Assembly (NCBI RefSeq): GCF_010672085.1
Contig: NZ_JAAHHT010000057.1
Location: 1-44,207, forward strand
Length of the DNA stretch: 44,207 nt
Direction: 5' to 3'
Source: Okeania sp. SIO3I5
GTDB taxonomy: Bacteria > Cyanobacteriota > Cyanobacteriia > Cyanobacteriales > Microcoleaceae
Part shown: piece after piece, positions 36,184 to 44,207 of the stretch
Position numbering within the stretch: the first letter of the stretch is position 1
How the letters are laid out: every line of letters starts with the position of its first letter
Notes under the pieces: generated by a model
The model's database searches: none
Seen by the model: the letters and a program-made list of their open reading frames with translations, nothing else
What the model was told of the DNA's origin: nothing
Position numbers and translations under genes: made by a program

Positions 36184-37233
36184 AATATAAAGTGTAGCTA
36201 TTTCGATTTTTTGCTCATTATTTATTTCCACAACAATACTTAATTTTACTGACTCATTAACAATAATGTTATGAAATTTAAAACGAGAATTTTTACTAAC
36301 ATTAACTCCCGGATATTTTTTGCCATATACTGGAGAGCTTAAGCCTAGTTCTGCCGGAATTATTTGACCAGAATAAATTGTATATATTGCCGAAACAGAA
36401 ATTTGATTATTTGTCGGAATAATTACACCAGCAAGATTAAATTCTTGACCAGGTAATATCTTATTTGGCACATTATCAATTTCACAGATAGAAAATAAGT
36501 GACTATGTAAAGATGCAGGTTTCAGTTTAAGAATAAAATTTTGATATGCCTGAATATTTTTTTGACCGTAGCCGTGAGGAGTTAATAAAATTTTATCCAT
36601 ATTTTCTGGATATTCAACACCTAAAAAATCAAACAATAATTGAAAATTATTTGATTGTGAAACTACTTCCTCATAGGAAATCAGAAAAGTATCATCTGGG
36701 TGTTTTTTTTGATAGTTATGAAAAGCGGTTTCAAGATTCATTAGTTCAGTTCTAGATTCTGCTCGATCTGTGTTTGCCCACCAACCACTTTTTAAGACAT
36801 CATCTAGATTTCTGATATTGAAAATAAAAGCAGGTTTGGGAAAAATTTTAGCGAGAAAGTCTAAGTAATCAGCAACATCTTTTTGTTGTTGATAGACTTC
36901 AAAATATCGAATTTCTTTAAATCCATAACAGACGATATTTTTATCATTTTTTTTGTCAGCTAATAAAACATTCCTAACCATATTCTGACAATCATGCAAA
37001 AATAATTCTAGATTTATTTCTCCTGCTCCATACCAAGAATTATTGGGTTGAGTAATATCTTCATAATTACGAGTATCTATCAACTTTTTGTAAGCTTCAT
37101 ATAATCCATAAATAAAGTTATTATTTTCACCTCTGACCAAAACTCGGTCAATATTATTCAAAATACCTTGCAGTAAAGTTGAGCCACTTCTACCATAGGT
37201 GACAATTAAAACTGATTCAAAATTTAAAGACAT
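36157..37233 (-). CDS. Sulfotransferase with C-terminal beta domain
   Basis: It is predicted to move a sulfuryl group from PAPS to a carbohydrate or other acceptor. The N-terminus VLIVTYGRSGSTLLQ holds the 5'-phosphosulfate loop; a 3'-phosphate-binding-type segment follows later (FIFNIRNLDDVLKSGWW). After about residue 235 a beta-rich domain begins, with GLSSPVYGKKYPGVNVS, resembling modules appended to some glycosyl- and sulfotransferases. The ATG at 37233 (MSLNFES) is preferred over an in-frame TTG at 37248 inside repeat DNA. The C-terminus (IRLLAEVRE and stop) is encoded by the Rep-D hairpin and the first GGGAATA heptamer, so the native end was probably altered. The adjacent gene has another sulfotransferase domain. 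Confidence 0.8.
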   Translation of the reverse strand: MSLNFESVLIVTYGRSGSTLLQGILNNIDRVLVRGENNNFIYGLYEAYKKLIDTRNYEDITQPNNSWYGAGEINLELFLHDCQNMVRNVLLADKKNDKNIVCYGFKEIRYFEVYQQQKDVADYLDFLAKIFPKPAFIFNIRNLDDVLKSGWWANTDRAESRTELMNLETAFHNYQKKHPDDTFLISYEEVVSQSNNFQLLFDFLGVEYPENMDKILLTPHGYGQKNIQAYQNFILKLKPASLHSHLFSICEIDNVPNKILPGQEFNLAGVIIPTNNQISVSAIYTIYSGQIIPAELGLSSPVYGKKYPGVNVSKNSRFKFHNIIVNESVKLSIVVEINNEQKIEIATLYIRLLAEVRE

Positions 37234-37540
37234 ATTTTTTAAATTCAAAAGTCAAAAGTCAAAATTCAAAAGTAATAAGTGCTGAGTAATGAGTAATGAG
37301 TAATGAGTAATGAGTAATACCTCTGCCTGTTTGCGCAGCATGAGCAGGAAAGTCAGAGGATTCAAAAAATGATGAATTTTTTGAATTTTTCTTCATGAAT
37401 GAAGAAGCTTTAAAGCAACATCAACGGGCTTGATTTTACTTATTACTCCTAACTCCTAACTCATTACTCCTAACTCCTAACTCCTAACTCCTAACTCCTA
37501 ACTCCTAACTCCTAACTCATTACTCATTACTCATTACTCA
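37234..37540. repeat. Heptamer tracts between glycan genes
   Basis: The gap holds TCAAAAG and ATGAGTA heptamers (about 37250-37320) and CTAACTC/CTCATTA heptamers (about 37440-37545). These run directly into the 3' end of the next gene. Confidence 0.75.
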
Positions 37541-40500
37541 TTACTCATTTTTATACTGTTGCCAAATAGCATCAACAGAATAAAAATCTTGTAATAGTTG
37601 ATAATCTTCTGCATAAAATTCTATTAATTTTCTCAAAGACTTCTCTGTTAAATCTTGAATAGTTATTCTCGGCCCCTCAGTTTGAAATCGAGGAAATTCT
37701 ATTTCAATGTTTGCCTTTTGAGAAATTATTTGTCTGAGGTTTTCCAAATTTTCAATTGGGCAAATTAAATCATAAATATTCAAGTCTTTACCTATATATT
37801 TGTTCTGCGGTAAAGCATGATGAATCATAGCATCAGAAATTTGAAAGTAATTTTCTAAATTTTCCACAAAATAGTTAATATCAGGTTCAGGTTTTAAACC
37901 AGCATTTTCTAATTTGCCTCGTATCGATTTTAACCAAAGATTTTTATGATACAAGACCCGATTTTTATAACAAGATAATAGTCGTTTTATGGGGTCACGA
38001 ATTACAGTAAATTTGAAATAGTTATCTAAATTTTTGAAGTTATCTAAGACATCAGTATAGGGATACCAGAACTGATGAATTTGTTCTATGGAGCCAGAAT
38101 ATTCTTGGTTAAATTTTAAGGAGTAAAAAGTATGTTTGAGAGTGGTACTAGCACATTTAGGAATTGGTAAATAAGCTAATCCTAATTCCTCAAACTTTAA
38201 AACTCGAAATACTTGTAATTTTAAGGCGCGATAAATTCTCGGTGGTTGATTGGGATCTATTTTTATTGCCTGACTATAATATTTTAGAGCAGATTCAGTT
38301 TCTCCTTTATCAGCTAAAATATTTCCCAATTTTAGATTAATACTGGCATCTTCAGGAAATCTGTCTATTGTTGCTTTTAAGACAGCGATCGCTCGCTCTG
38401 TTTGATTTGTTTCGACAAAAAATTGACTCAAGCTTTTATAAATTTTTAGTGGTTGGTCTGGTTGAATTTCAATAGCTTTTTGAAACTTGTCAATAGCAAC
38501 TTGGAAATTTCTTTGTTTAGCAGCTTCTCGCCCTTCTTTTAAAAAAACTTCTCCATCTAATTCTTGTAAATTTGGCTGAGTATCAGAAGAAATAATTCCT
38601 AACTGAACTAAATTAAAATCATAAGGTTTAATACCATTCAAATATAAAATTTTTGACACTAATACATCTTCATACAATTCTCCACGGAAACAACCAGGAT
38701 ATTTCATCGTATATTCAAACAAAATTTCCAGACTTTTTCGAGACAGAAAATATCCACTTCCACCATCACACCACCGCGCCACAAATGGCAAATCATAAGG
38801 AGTTTTATCAATAGATTTAGATTCACATTTATTAAAATGCCAAGACCTACCGATAGAATATCCTATAGTATTACCCATATAATCTTGGGTAGATTCTGTT
38901 GACAACCAATCTATTAATTCTAAAAATCTTGGCATATCTTTAATCCAGGTATCATCATCTAACTTCAACACTCCCTGAAAATCAAAACAACAATGAAAAT
39001 ATTGAAATGCTTGGAAAACTTTTAGGGGTAAAGATTCATAATTATCGGGAGATTTGACATATAAAATATCTCCCTCATTTTGCCAATCAGAACTTAACTC
39101 TGGTTCCCCAATTACAAAACAGTAGGGCAGGTTAGTTTTTTGATATAGTTTCTCTCTCAAAACTTTAATTTTATCAAGATTTTTTTTGCAGGAAATAATC
39201 ATAATAGCTATCTTGCTATTGGATGAATTAACCACAGCGGGCATCTGACCCGTGACATGATTATATTGTTGTTGTAAATTAGTTTTAATTAGAGGTAAGC
39301 AAGACTGATTATCAGGATTTAATAAGAGACTGTTTTGCAGATGTGAAATTGCTTGATTATATTTTTTAGCACTTGCAGAATCAAGCCCCAAGTAGAGATA
39401 AATTATCGACAAAGTAATATGTTGGATTATAAATATTTTCTGATTTTGATGCACAAAATCAATTATCTTATCGACGAATTCAGGTTGATTATTAGCCAAA
39501 CAAGAACGAACTAGACTTAAGACAGATAAAATAAAGACAAGGTGATTATATTGCAAACCTTCTAGTAAATTCTTGCTATAAAAATCTCGACAAGTTTCTA
39601 AATTAATCTGATAAATATTCCATGCCTGCTCTAATTTACCATTAGCAGCTAACTCACAAGCCTCAATAATTTCATTAATCAAACGATGTTGATTAAACAT
39701 ATATTTTCTAGCCATAAAATCATCCACAAATTCATTAATCTTATCTAGATTGCCAATAGTCAAAAAACATCTACAGAGATGAGGATAAGCAGATAAAAAT
39801 TTTCCCGAATTACTAGCTTTTTGATAATTATCAATCGCTGCTTGATATTTAGATTGACGAAAATATAAATGACCTAAACCCAGATAACCTTCATTAGAAT
39901 ATTGCGACAATTCCTGAAAAATTGACTCCGCTTCTGCCAATCTTTCCAACTTCATAAAAATCTCACCGCAACGCATATAAGCAAGAATATTTTGGGGAAA
40001 CTTTTCAATAACTTCTTGCCAATTTGTTAATGCTAACTCCCACTTTTGCTGCCTTTCCAATACCCAAGCCAAACCACATAAACCATCAGATTGATAGGGG
40101 GATTTTTCTAATACATCATTAAAAACAACTTCCGCTTCCTTAAACCTACCTAACTCAATTAAAACATTACCTTTAGCAATATAAAAAGACAAATTTTCAG
40201 GAAATTTATCGATCGTTATTTCCCACCTTTCTAATGCAATCTGCCACTTTTTTTGTTGTTGAGCAACCTTAGCTAAATTTTCCCACCCCAAGGTTTCATC
40301 CGGAAACTGTTCAGCCATTTCACTAAATAAATTTCTAGCTGCCTCAAATCTACCTAATTTAACCAACACTTTACCCTTACCTAAAGAAGCAGATAAATTT
40401 TGTGAATCTAGTTTCAATGCCTTCTCGTAATTACTTAAAGCAGCCTCAAAATTTTGTAAATGATTGAGATAAAAATTTCCTAAATTCACATATATACTAG

Positions 40501-41929
40501 GATTATTAGAATTAAAAATCATAGCAGCTTCATAAGTTTCTAAAGCAGCCTTAATATCACCAATATTCGTATGAACAGCAACTAAATTCTTGTAACCAAC
40601 TAAATTTTCTGGTTGGAGTTGAATTGCCTTTTGATAAACAGTAATTGCCGCTGCAAAATTGTTAACTTGATGAAAAACTTCACCCAACTTTATATGTAAC
40701 CAATAATCTTGAGGAAGAGTCTCCAATCCATCCTGATAATAAACAATAGCCTCTTCTGAATTTCCCTGTTCTCGACAAACATCTCCTAATCCAATATCCA
40801 CCCATGAATTATCAGGTTTCAATTCCATTGCCTGCTGATAATAACTAATAGCTTGCTCCAAATTTCCTTGGTCTCGAAAAACTCCCGCTAATCTAATATA
40901 TAACCAAACATTTTTAGGACTTAACTCTCTTTTTAATCCATCCTGATAATAAACAATAGCCTCTTCTAAATTTCCCTGTTCTCTATAAATATCTCCCAAC
41001 CCAATATAAATCCATGAATTATCTGGATTTAACTCCATTGCTTGTCGATAATAACTAACAGCTTGCTCTAAATTTCCTTGCTCTTTAAAAATACCCCCCA
41101 ATCTGAGATATAACCAAACAGTATCAGGACTAAATTCTCTTTTTAATCCATCCTGATAATAAACAATAGCCTCCTCTAAATTCCCCTGTTTTCTATAAAT
41201 ATCTCCTAACCCAATATAAACCAAGCAATTATCTTGATTTAACTCCATTGCTTGTCGATAATAACTAATAGCTTGCTCCCAATTTCCTTCGTCTCTGAAA
41301 ATACCCCCCAATCTGAGATATAACCAAACAGTATCAGGTCTCAATTCTTTTTTTAATCCATCCTGATAATAAGCAATAGCCTCTTCTAAATTACCCTGTT
41401 TTCTAGAAACATCTCCTAACCCAATATAAACCAAGCAATTATCTTGATTTAACTCCATTGCTTGCCGATAATAACTAATAGCTTGCTCCCAATTTCCTTG
41501 GTCTCTAAAAATACCTCCCAATCTGATATATAACAAAACACTATTAGGATTTAACTCTATTCCCTTTCTATAATAATCAATCGCTTCATTAAACTGCTTA
41601 ATTTTTCGGTAAGTATCCCCAATTAATCCATAAATCAATTCATTTTTTGGGAAATTTTTTAAAGCATTATGATAATACTCAATCGCCACTTGGTGCTGAC
41701 CATGCTTTCTAAGAATATCTCCTAAAACTTGATAATTTTCTAACTTTTGAGGAGAATTTTCAATGACTTTTCGATAAGATTCAACCAAACCATCCCATGC
41801 TAATGAACAGTCAGGATTAACCTCGACAGCAGCTTTAAAATTAGCTATTGCCTCCTCCAATTTTCCTTCTATCTTCAGTTGATTTGCAACTTCCACCAAA
41901 CTGATACTTTGCGATTGATTATTCGACAT
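37541..41929 (-). CDS. TPR / GT31-like / TPR / sulfotransferase fusion
   Basis: The 1462-residue cytosolic protein begins with about 20 TPR units (to about 890). A glycosyltransferase-like domain (about 905-1110) follows: KIAIMIISCKK, acidic metal-site motif KLDDDTW (D991-D993), GGSGYFLSRKS and GELYEDVLVS, the pattern of GT31 beta-1,3-galactosyltransferase-type enzymes. More TPRs (about 1125-1235) lead to a sulfotransferase (about 1250-1462) with PAPS loop PIPKCASTT (K1258) and FTVIRDPIKRLLSCYKNRV. The order implies one scaffold that adds a sugar and sulfates the product. A 70-residue double-TPR module is repeated about four times between residues 115 and 400. The stop codon lies in ATGAGTA heptamers (KNE-stop = AAAATGAGTAA). 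Substrate unknown. Confidence 0.85.
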   Translation of the reverse strand: MSNNQSQSISLVEVANQLKIEGKLEEAIANFKAAVEVNPDCSLAWDGLVESYRKVIENSPQKLENYQVLGDILRKHGQHQVAIEYYHNALKNFPKNELIYGLIGDTYRKIKQFNEAIDYYRKGIELNPNSVLLYIRLGGIFRDQGNWEQAISYYRQAMELNQDNCLVYIGLGDVSRKQGNLEEAIAYYQDGLKKELRPDTVWLYLRLGGIFRDEGNWEQAISYYRQAMELNQDNCLVYIGLGDIYRKQGNLEEAIVYYQDGLKREFSPDTVWLYLRLGGIFKEQGNLEQAVSYYRQAMELNPDNSWIYIGLGDIYREQGNLEEAIVYYQDGLKRELSPKNVWLYIRLAGVFRDQGNLEQAISYYQQAMELKPDNSWVDIGLGDVCREQGNSEEAIVYYQDGLETLPQDYWLHIKLGEVFHQVNNFAAAITVYQKAIQLQPENLVGYKNLVAVHTNIGDIKAALETYEAAMIFNSNNPSIYVNLGNFYLNHLQNFEAALSNYEKALKLDSQNLSASLGKGKVLVKLGRFEAARNLFSEMAEQFPDETLGWENLAKVAQQQKKWQIALERWEITIDKFPENLSFYIAKGNVLIELGRFKEAEVVFNDVLEKSPYQSDGLCGLAWVLERQQKWELALTNWQEVIEKFPQNILAYMRCGEIFMKLERLAEAESIFQELSQYSNEGYLGLGHLYFRQSKYQAAIDNYQKASNSGKFLSAYPHLCRCFLTIGNLDKINEFVDDFMARKYMFNQHRLINEIIEACELAANGKLEQAWNIYQINLETCRDFYSKNLLEGLQYNHLVFILSVLSLVRSCLANNQPEFVDKIIDFVHQNQKIFIIQHITLSIIYLYLGLDSASAKKYNQAISHLQNSLLLNPDNQSCLPLIKTNLQQQYNHVTGQMPAVVNSSNSKIAIMIISCKKNLDKIKVLREKLYQKTNLPYCFVIGEPELSSDWQNEGDILYVKSPDNYESLPLKVFQAFQYFHCCFDFQGVLKLDDDTWIKDMPRFLELIDWLSTESTQDYMGNTIGYSIGRSWHFNKCESKSIDKTPYDLPFVARWCDGGSGYFLSRKSLEILFEYTMKYPGCFRGELYEDVLVSKILYLNGIKPYDFNLVQLGIISSDTQPNLQELDGEVFLKEGREAAKQRNFQVAIDKFQKAIEIQPDQPLKIYKSLSQFFVETNQTERAIAVLKATIDRFPEDASINLKLGNILADKGETESALKYYSQAIKIDPNQPPRIYRALKLQVFRVLKFEELGLAYLPIPKCASTTLKHTFYSLKFNQEYSGSIEQIHQFWYPYTDVLDNFKNLDNYFKFTVIRDPIKRLLSCYKNRVLYHKNLWLKSIRGKLENAGLKPEPDINYFVENLENYFQISDAMIHHALPQNKYIGKDLNIYDLICPIENLENLRQIISQKANIEIEFPRFQTEGPRITIQDLTEKSLRKLIEFYAEDYQLLQDFYSVDAIWQQYKNE
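40726..41370 (-). repeat. 210-bp in-frame repeats in TPR region
   Basis: The plus-strand marker ATCCATCCTGATAAT ends at 40740, 40950, 41160 and 41370, an exact 210-bp period (70 codons, two TPR units). Units share long identical stretches, indicating recent amplification within the gene. Confidence 0.85.
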
Positions 41930-44083
41930 TGTATAAACTATTCCCTCGTTGAAATCCTATTAATTTTAGTTTGAAAAAAAAATATTAATCATACCAATTC
42001 ACTTAAAAAATGTCACAAATATTTAGTAACTCATGAAGTCATTTCAGTTATCAGTTATCAGTTGTAAAATAATAAGCTAAAATTACTGAAAAATAGAGAT
42101 TGAAAGTACCTAAAATATTACTTCTAACTTCTGATACCAATTCACTTTACAGATGTCACAAATAGTTTCAAACTTTAAATGCCAAATAATTGCCTGAAAC
42201 TGTTCTTGTGTCCAAGTTTTTAGCCTATCAAATCTGGCATTCTGAATTCTAAATTCTGAATTCTAAATTCAGTAAAACGGTATGACTACTGACTACTCCA
42301 AACCTAAGTAAATCAAGTTTATGAAATTGGTATAACTTCTGACTTTAGTGAAACCGTATTAGTGTTTCGCCTCATATTTACAGTCAAAGATGTTGCCCTT
42401 CAGAAATTTTTCTATTTTCTGGAAAAAAAATTTTGTTAACTTTTAAATATTTTTCATCAAAAATTCTTTGGTAATTTGAAAACCAGCATTTTTTAGTCGC
42501 AAGTTGATAAGTATGGAAGACTCAAATCCTAAAAATTTTAGCTAATAGTGAATAGCTATAGCAATCCTAAATAGGTTTTCAACAATTAATAATTAATAAT
42601 GAATAATTAATAATTATTAATTGTTGAAACTGATAGGATTGACTAATCATAAAAATTTTTATTTATTATCCCCTATCCAAGGGGAGACTTTATAAACATC
42701 TTTCTCTTTTCATAAAACTTGGGGATTATTCACAAGTTATGGGTAGGTCTGGGTTCGGCTTTTTCGGGATAAAAATGTATTAATTAGACACAAAGAAGTG
42801 AAGACTATAGACAGAATTCTTCCTCCCCCTCCTCCCCATCCTCCCACAAGGGTTTCAAGAGTTCCTTATAAGGGATAGCTTAAAAGGGGAGGCTTTAAAC
42901 CCAAATTTTTCGGTAAGATTTTATCGTAGGGGTTTGCTCTCCAAACCCAAGCATCAAGCGATTTGGAGACCAAACCCCTAAAATTTTTTCTTACGAATGA
43001 TTTCTTATGGCTATAGTTAATATTTACAACTATTTCTAGAAAGTTAATCATTGGCCAAATCAAAATATGGTACAAGTAGTTAGAGCTAATTAAACATTAA
43101 AAAAAATGTACAGGCGAGTTTAGGAAAAAGCCTTCATAAATGAGCGATTTAATCCTAAAAATTCGCCCGACACTTGTTGTATTTATGCCAATTAGCAAAA
43201 GTATTACTATACTTGGATAAGACTTCAATTATTAAGTAATTAACACATTTAGGAATGACTTTTTCGATAATTATTAGCCAGTTAGTATTAATTATTCTTA
43301 TGTTTAATTCTCCCGTACGGACGTTGCTTGAACATTAATGCGTTACATGTCGCGCAGCGTTAGCGGAGCGAAAGCGTCAGCAATACGTCCCTACCACTCC
43401 CCTACTCCCCTACTCAAGAAAATGTAGAGAAGTTTTTGAGAAATGATATTATTTATGCTCACCTACTTCATCAAAATCTTTTTCACCAAAACATAAACAA
43501 TTTCAGGAAATTATTTTATATCTTTACTTTGAAAGTTTGAAACTATTTGTGATATCTTTAATTAGCCATCAGCTTTTAGCATTTCCTTTCGGGAATGCTC
43601 TGCAAAGAGCTGTCAGGTTTTTGCAACTCTGGTTAAAATCCCCTGCAATCCCAAGCACAAGATTGTTTAAGAGGAGTTAAAATCCTCTTCTAAAAACGCT
43701 AAAAAAAATAATTTTACTGATTACTAAATGCTAAGTCCTGACCATTTTTTTAATTCAAAATTCACGCATTCAAAGTTCAAAATTTTTGGTTCATTCCTTA
43801 ATTTCAATAATTGTTTAATTAAGGATTCAAGCCTCATTCGTACAACTACGAAAAAATCAAAAATATTTTCCTGATTTCAAGCCTCTGACTTTCCTGGGTC
43901 ATGCGGCGCAAACAGGCAGAGGTTATAATGAGCGAATTAATAATTTTTAATGCGTGAATTGATTTGACCACTTTTTTAAAGTTAAAAAGTGAATTGGTAT
44001 AAGAAATCAGGTTTTTTCATTGAAGTGCGTAATTGTAATTCCTAATAATTATCAAAAAAACTTCTCATATATTTCCTGAGTAA
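41930..44083. other. Gene-free, repeat-rich stretch at window end
   Basis: No credible gene. Contents include TTCAGTTATCAGTTATCAGTT (about 42043), TTCTAAATTCTGAA repeats (about 42240-42270), Rep-E parts (about 42590-42720), an inverted repeat with GGGGTTTGCTCTCCAAA (about 42928-42983), Rep-F (43315-43394) and further Rep-E-like blocks with TTTCAAGCCTCTGACTTTCC (about 43860-43920). Two short decayed coding-like fragments near 42136-42240 and 43490-43560 are noted under findings. Confidence 0.6.
43315..43394 (+). repeat. Rep-F palindromic element
   Basis: GTACGGACGTTGC (43315) and ACGTCCCTAC (43385-43394) are inverted ends; the interior has ACATGTCGCGCAGCGTTAGC as in 9432-9534. Confidence 0.7.
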
Positions 44084-44207
44084 TATAGCAATTCCCAAGA
44101 AGCGTGAGGTACAAAATTCCTTGGTTTTAGGGAACAGGGAACACTTAACTGGGAACAGGGAATAGGGAATAGGGAATAGGAAACAGGGAATAGGAAATAG
44201 GAACAAA
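44084..44207 (-). repeat. Rep-A element, inverted and cut by window end
   Basis: Begins TATAGCAATTCCCAAGAAGC followed by GTGAGGTAC, the reverse complement of the right end of 117-273, with GGGAATA heptamers up to the last base of the window. Confidence 0.8.

Noticed and set aside
37541-41929. TPR protein as a Ser/Thr O-GlcNAc transferase
   Set aside because: Despite the many TPRs, the catalytic part shows DDD and GGSGYFLS motifs of a GT31-like fold, not the GT41 pattern.
42866-43075. 69-residue open frame on the minus strand
   Set aside because: It overlaps the GGGGTTTG inverted repeat and Rep-E sequence, so its residues are repeat-derived.

Overview
The window looks like chromosome of a filamentous cyanobacterium, probably Oscillatoriales or Nostocales. 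Reasons: a petN gene for the 29-residue cytochrome b6f subunit, a cyanobacterial-type carotenoid desaturase (CrtD), HIP1-like GCGATCGC sites inside genes, HstK-type kinase/histidine-kinase fusions, and intergenic DNA full of heptanucleotide tandem repeats (GGGAATA, GGGAACA, ATGAGTA, CTAACTC, TTTTGAA). Roughly two thirds is coding. Nearly all the rest is short dispersed repeats, many with terminal inverted repeats and some nested in one another. I saw no rRNA, tRNA, CRISPR array, complete IS element or phage gene.

Layout. 1-1070: repeats only. 1071-2120: voltage-gated-type K+ channel. 3274-9190 (minus): a putative lipoprotein followed by an ECF-type nickel/cobalt transporter (NikL-like, CbiM, CbiQ, CbiO), its genes pushed apart by repeats. 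9987-14494: small genes (HhH lipoprotein, ferritin-like protein, a membrane protein divergent from petN, one unknown, a muconolactone-isomerase-family protein). 14827-32310 (minus): four large signalling genes, two 1.8-kaa Ser/Thr-kinase/AAA-ATPase/GAF/histidine-kinase fusions flanking a receiver-histidine kinase and a membrane hybrid kinase with two receivers and an HPt. 33718-35247: crtD. 35388-35588: relic of an exported-protein gene. 36157-41929 (minus): a sulfotransferase and a 1462-aa TPR / GT31-like / TPR / sulfotransferase fusion, suggesting synthesis of a sulfated surface glycan. 41930-44207: repeats only.

How it fits together. The four signalling genes share orientation and related transmitter domains and could form one phosphorelay network with Ser/Thr phosphorylation input; none is next to an obvious output regulator. 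The two glycan genes plausibly act together. The metal transporter is a textbook module apart from its bloated spacing.

The most unusual signal is the repeat fraction. I could define several miniature inverted-repeat families, one with a filled and an empty insertion site side by side, inverted repeats nested up to four deep, repeats that supply stop codons or a ribosome-binding site to host genes, and a C/G-rich repeat carried in frame at the same linker of both giant kinases. Repeat families are called Rep-A to Rep-J here for convenience; these are not published names.
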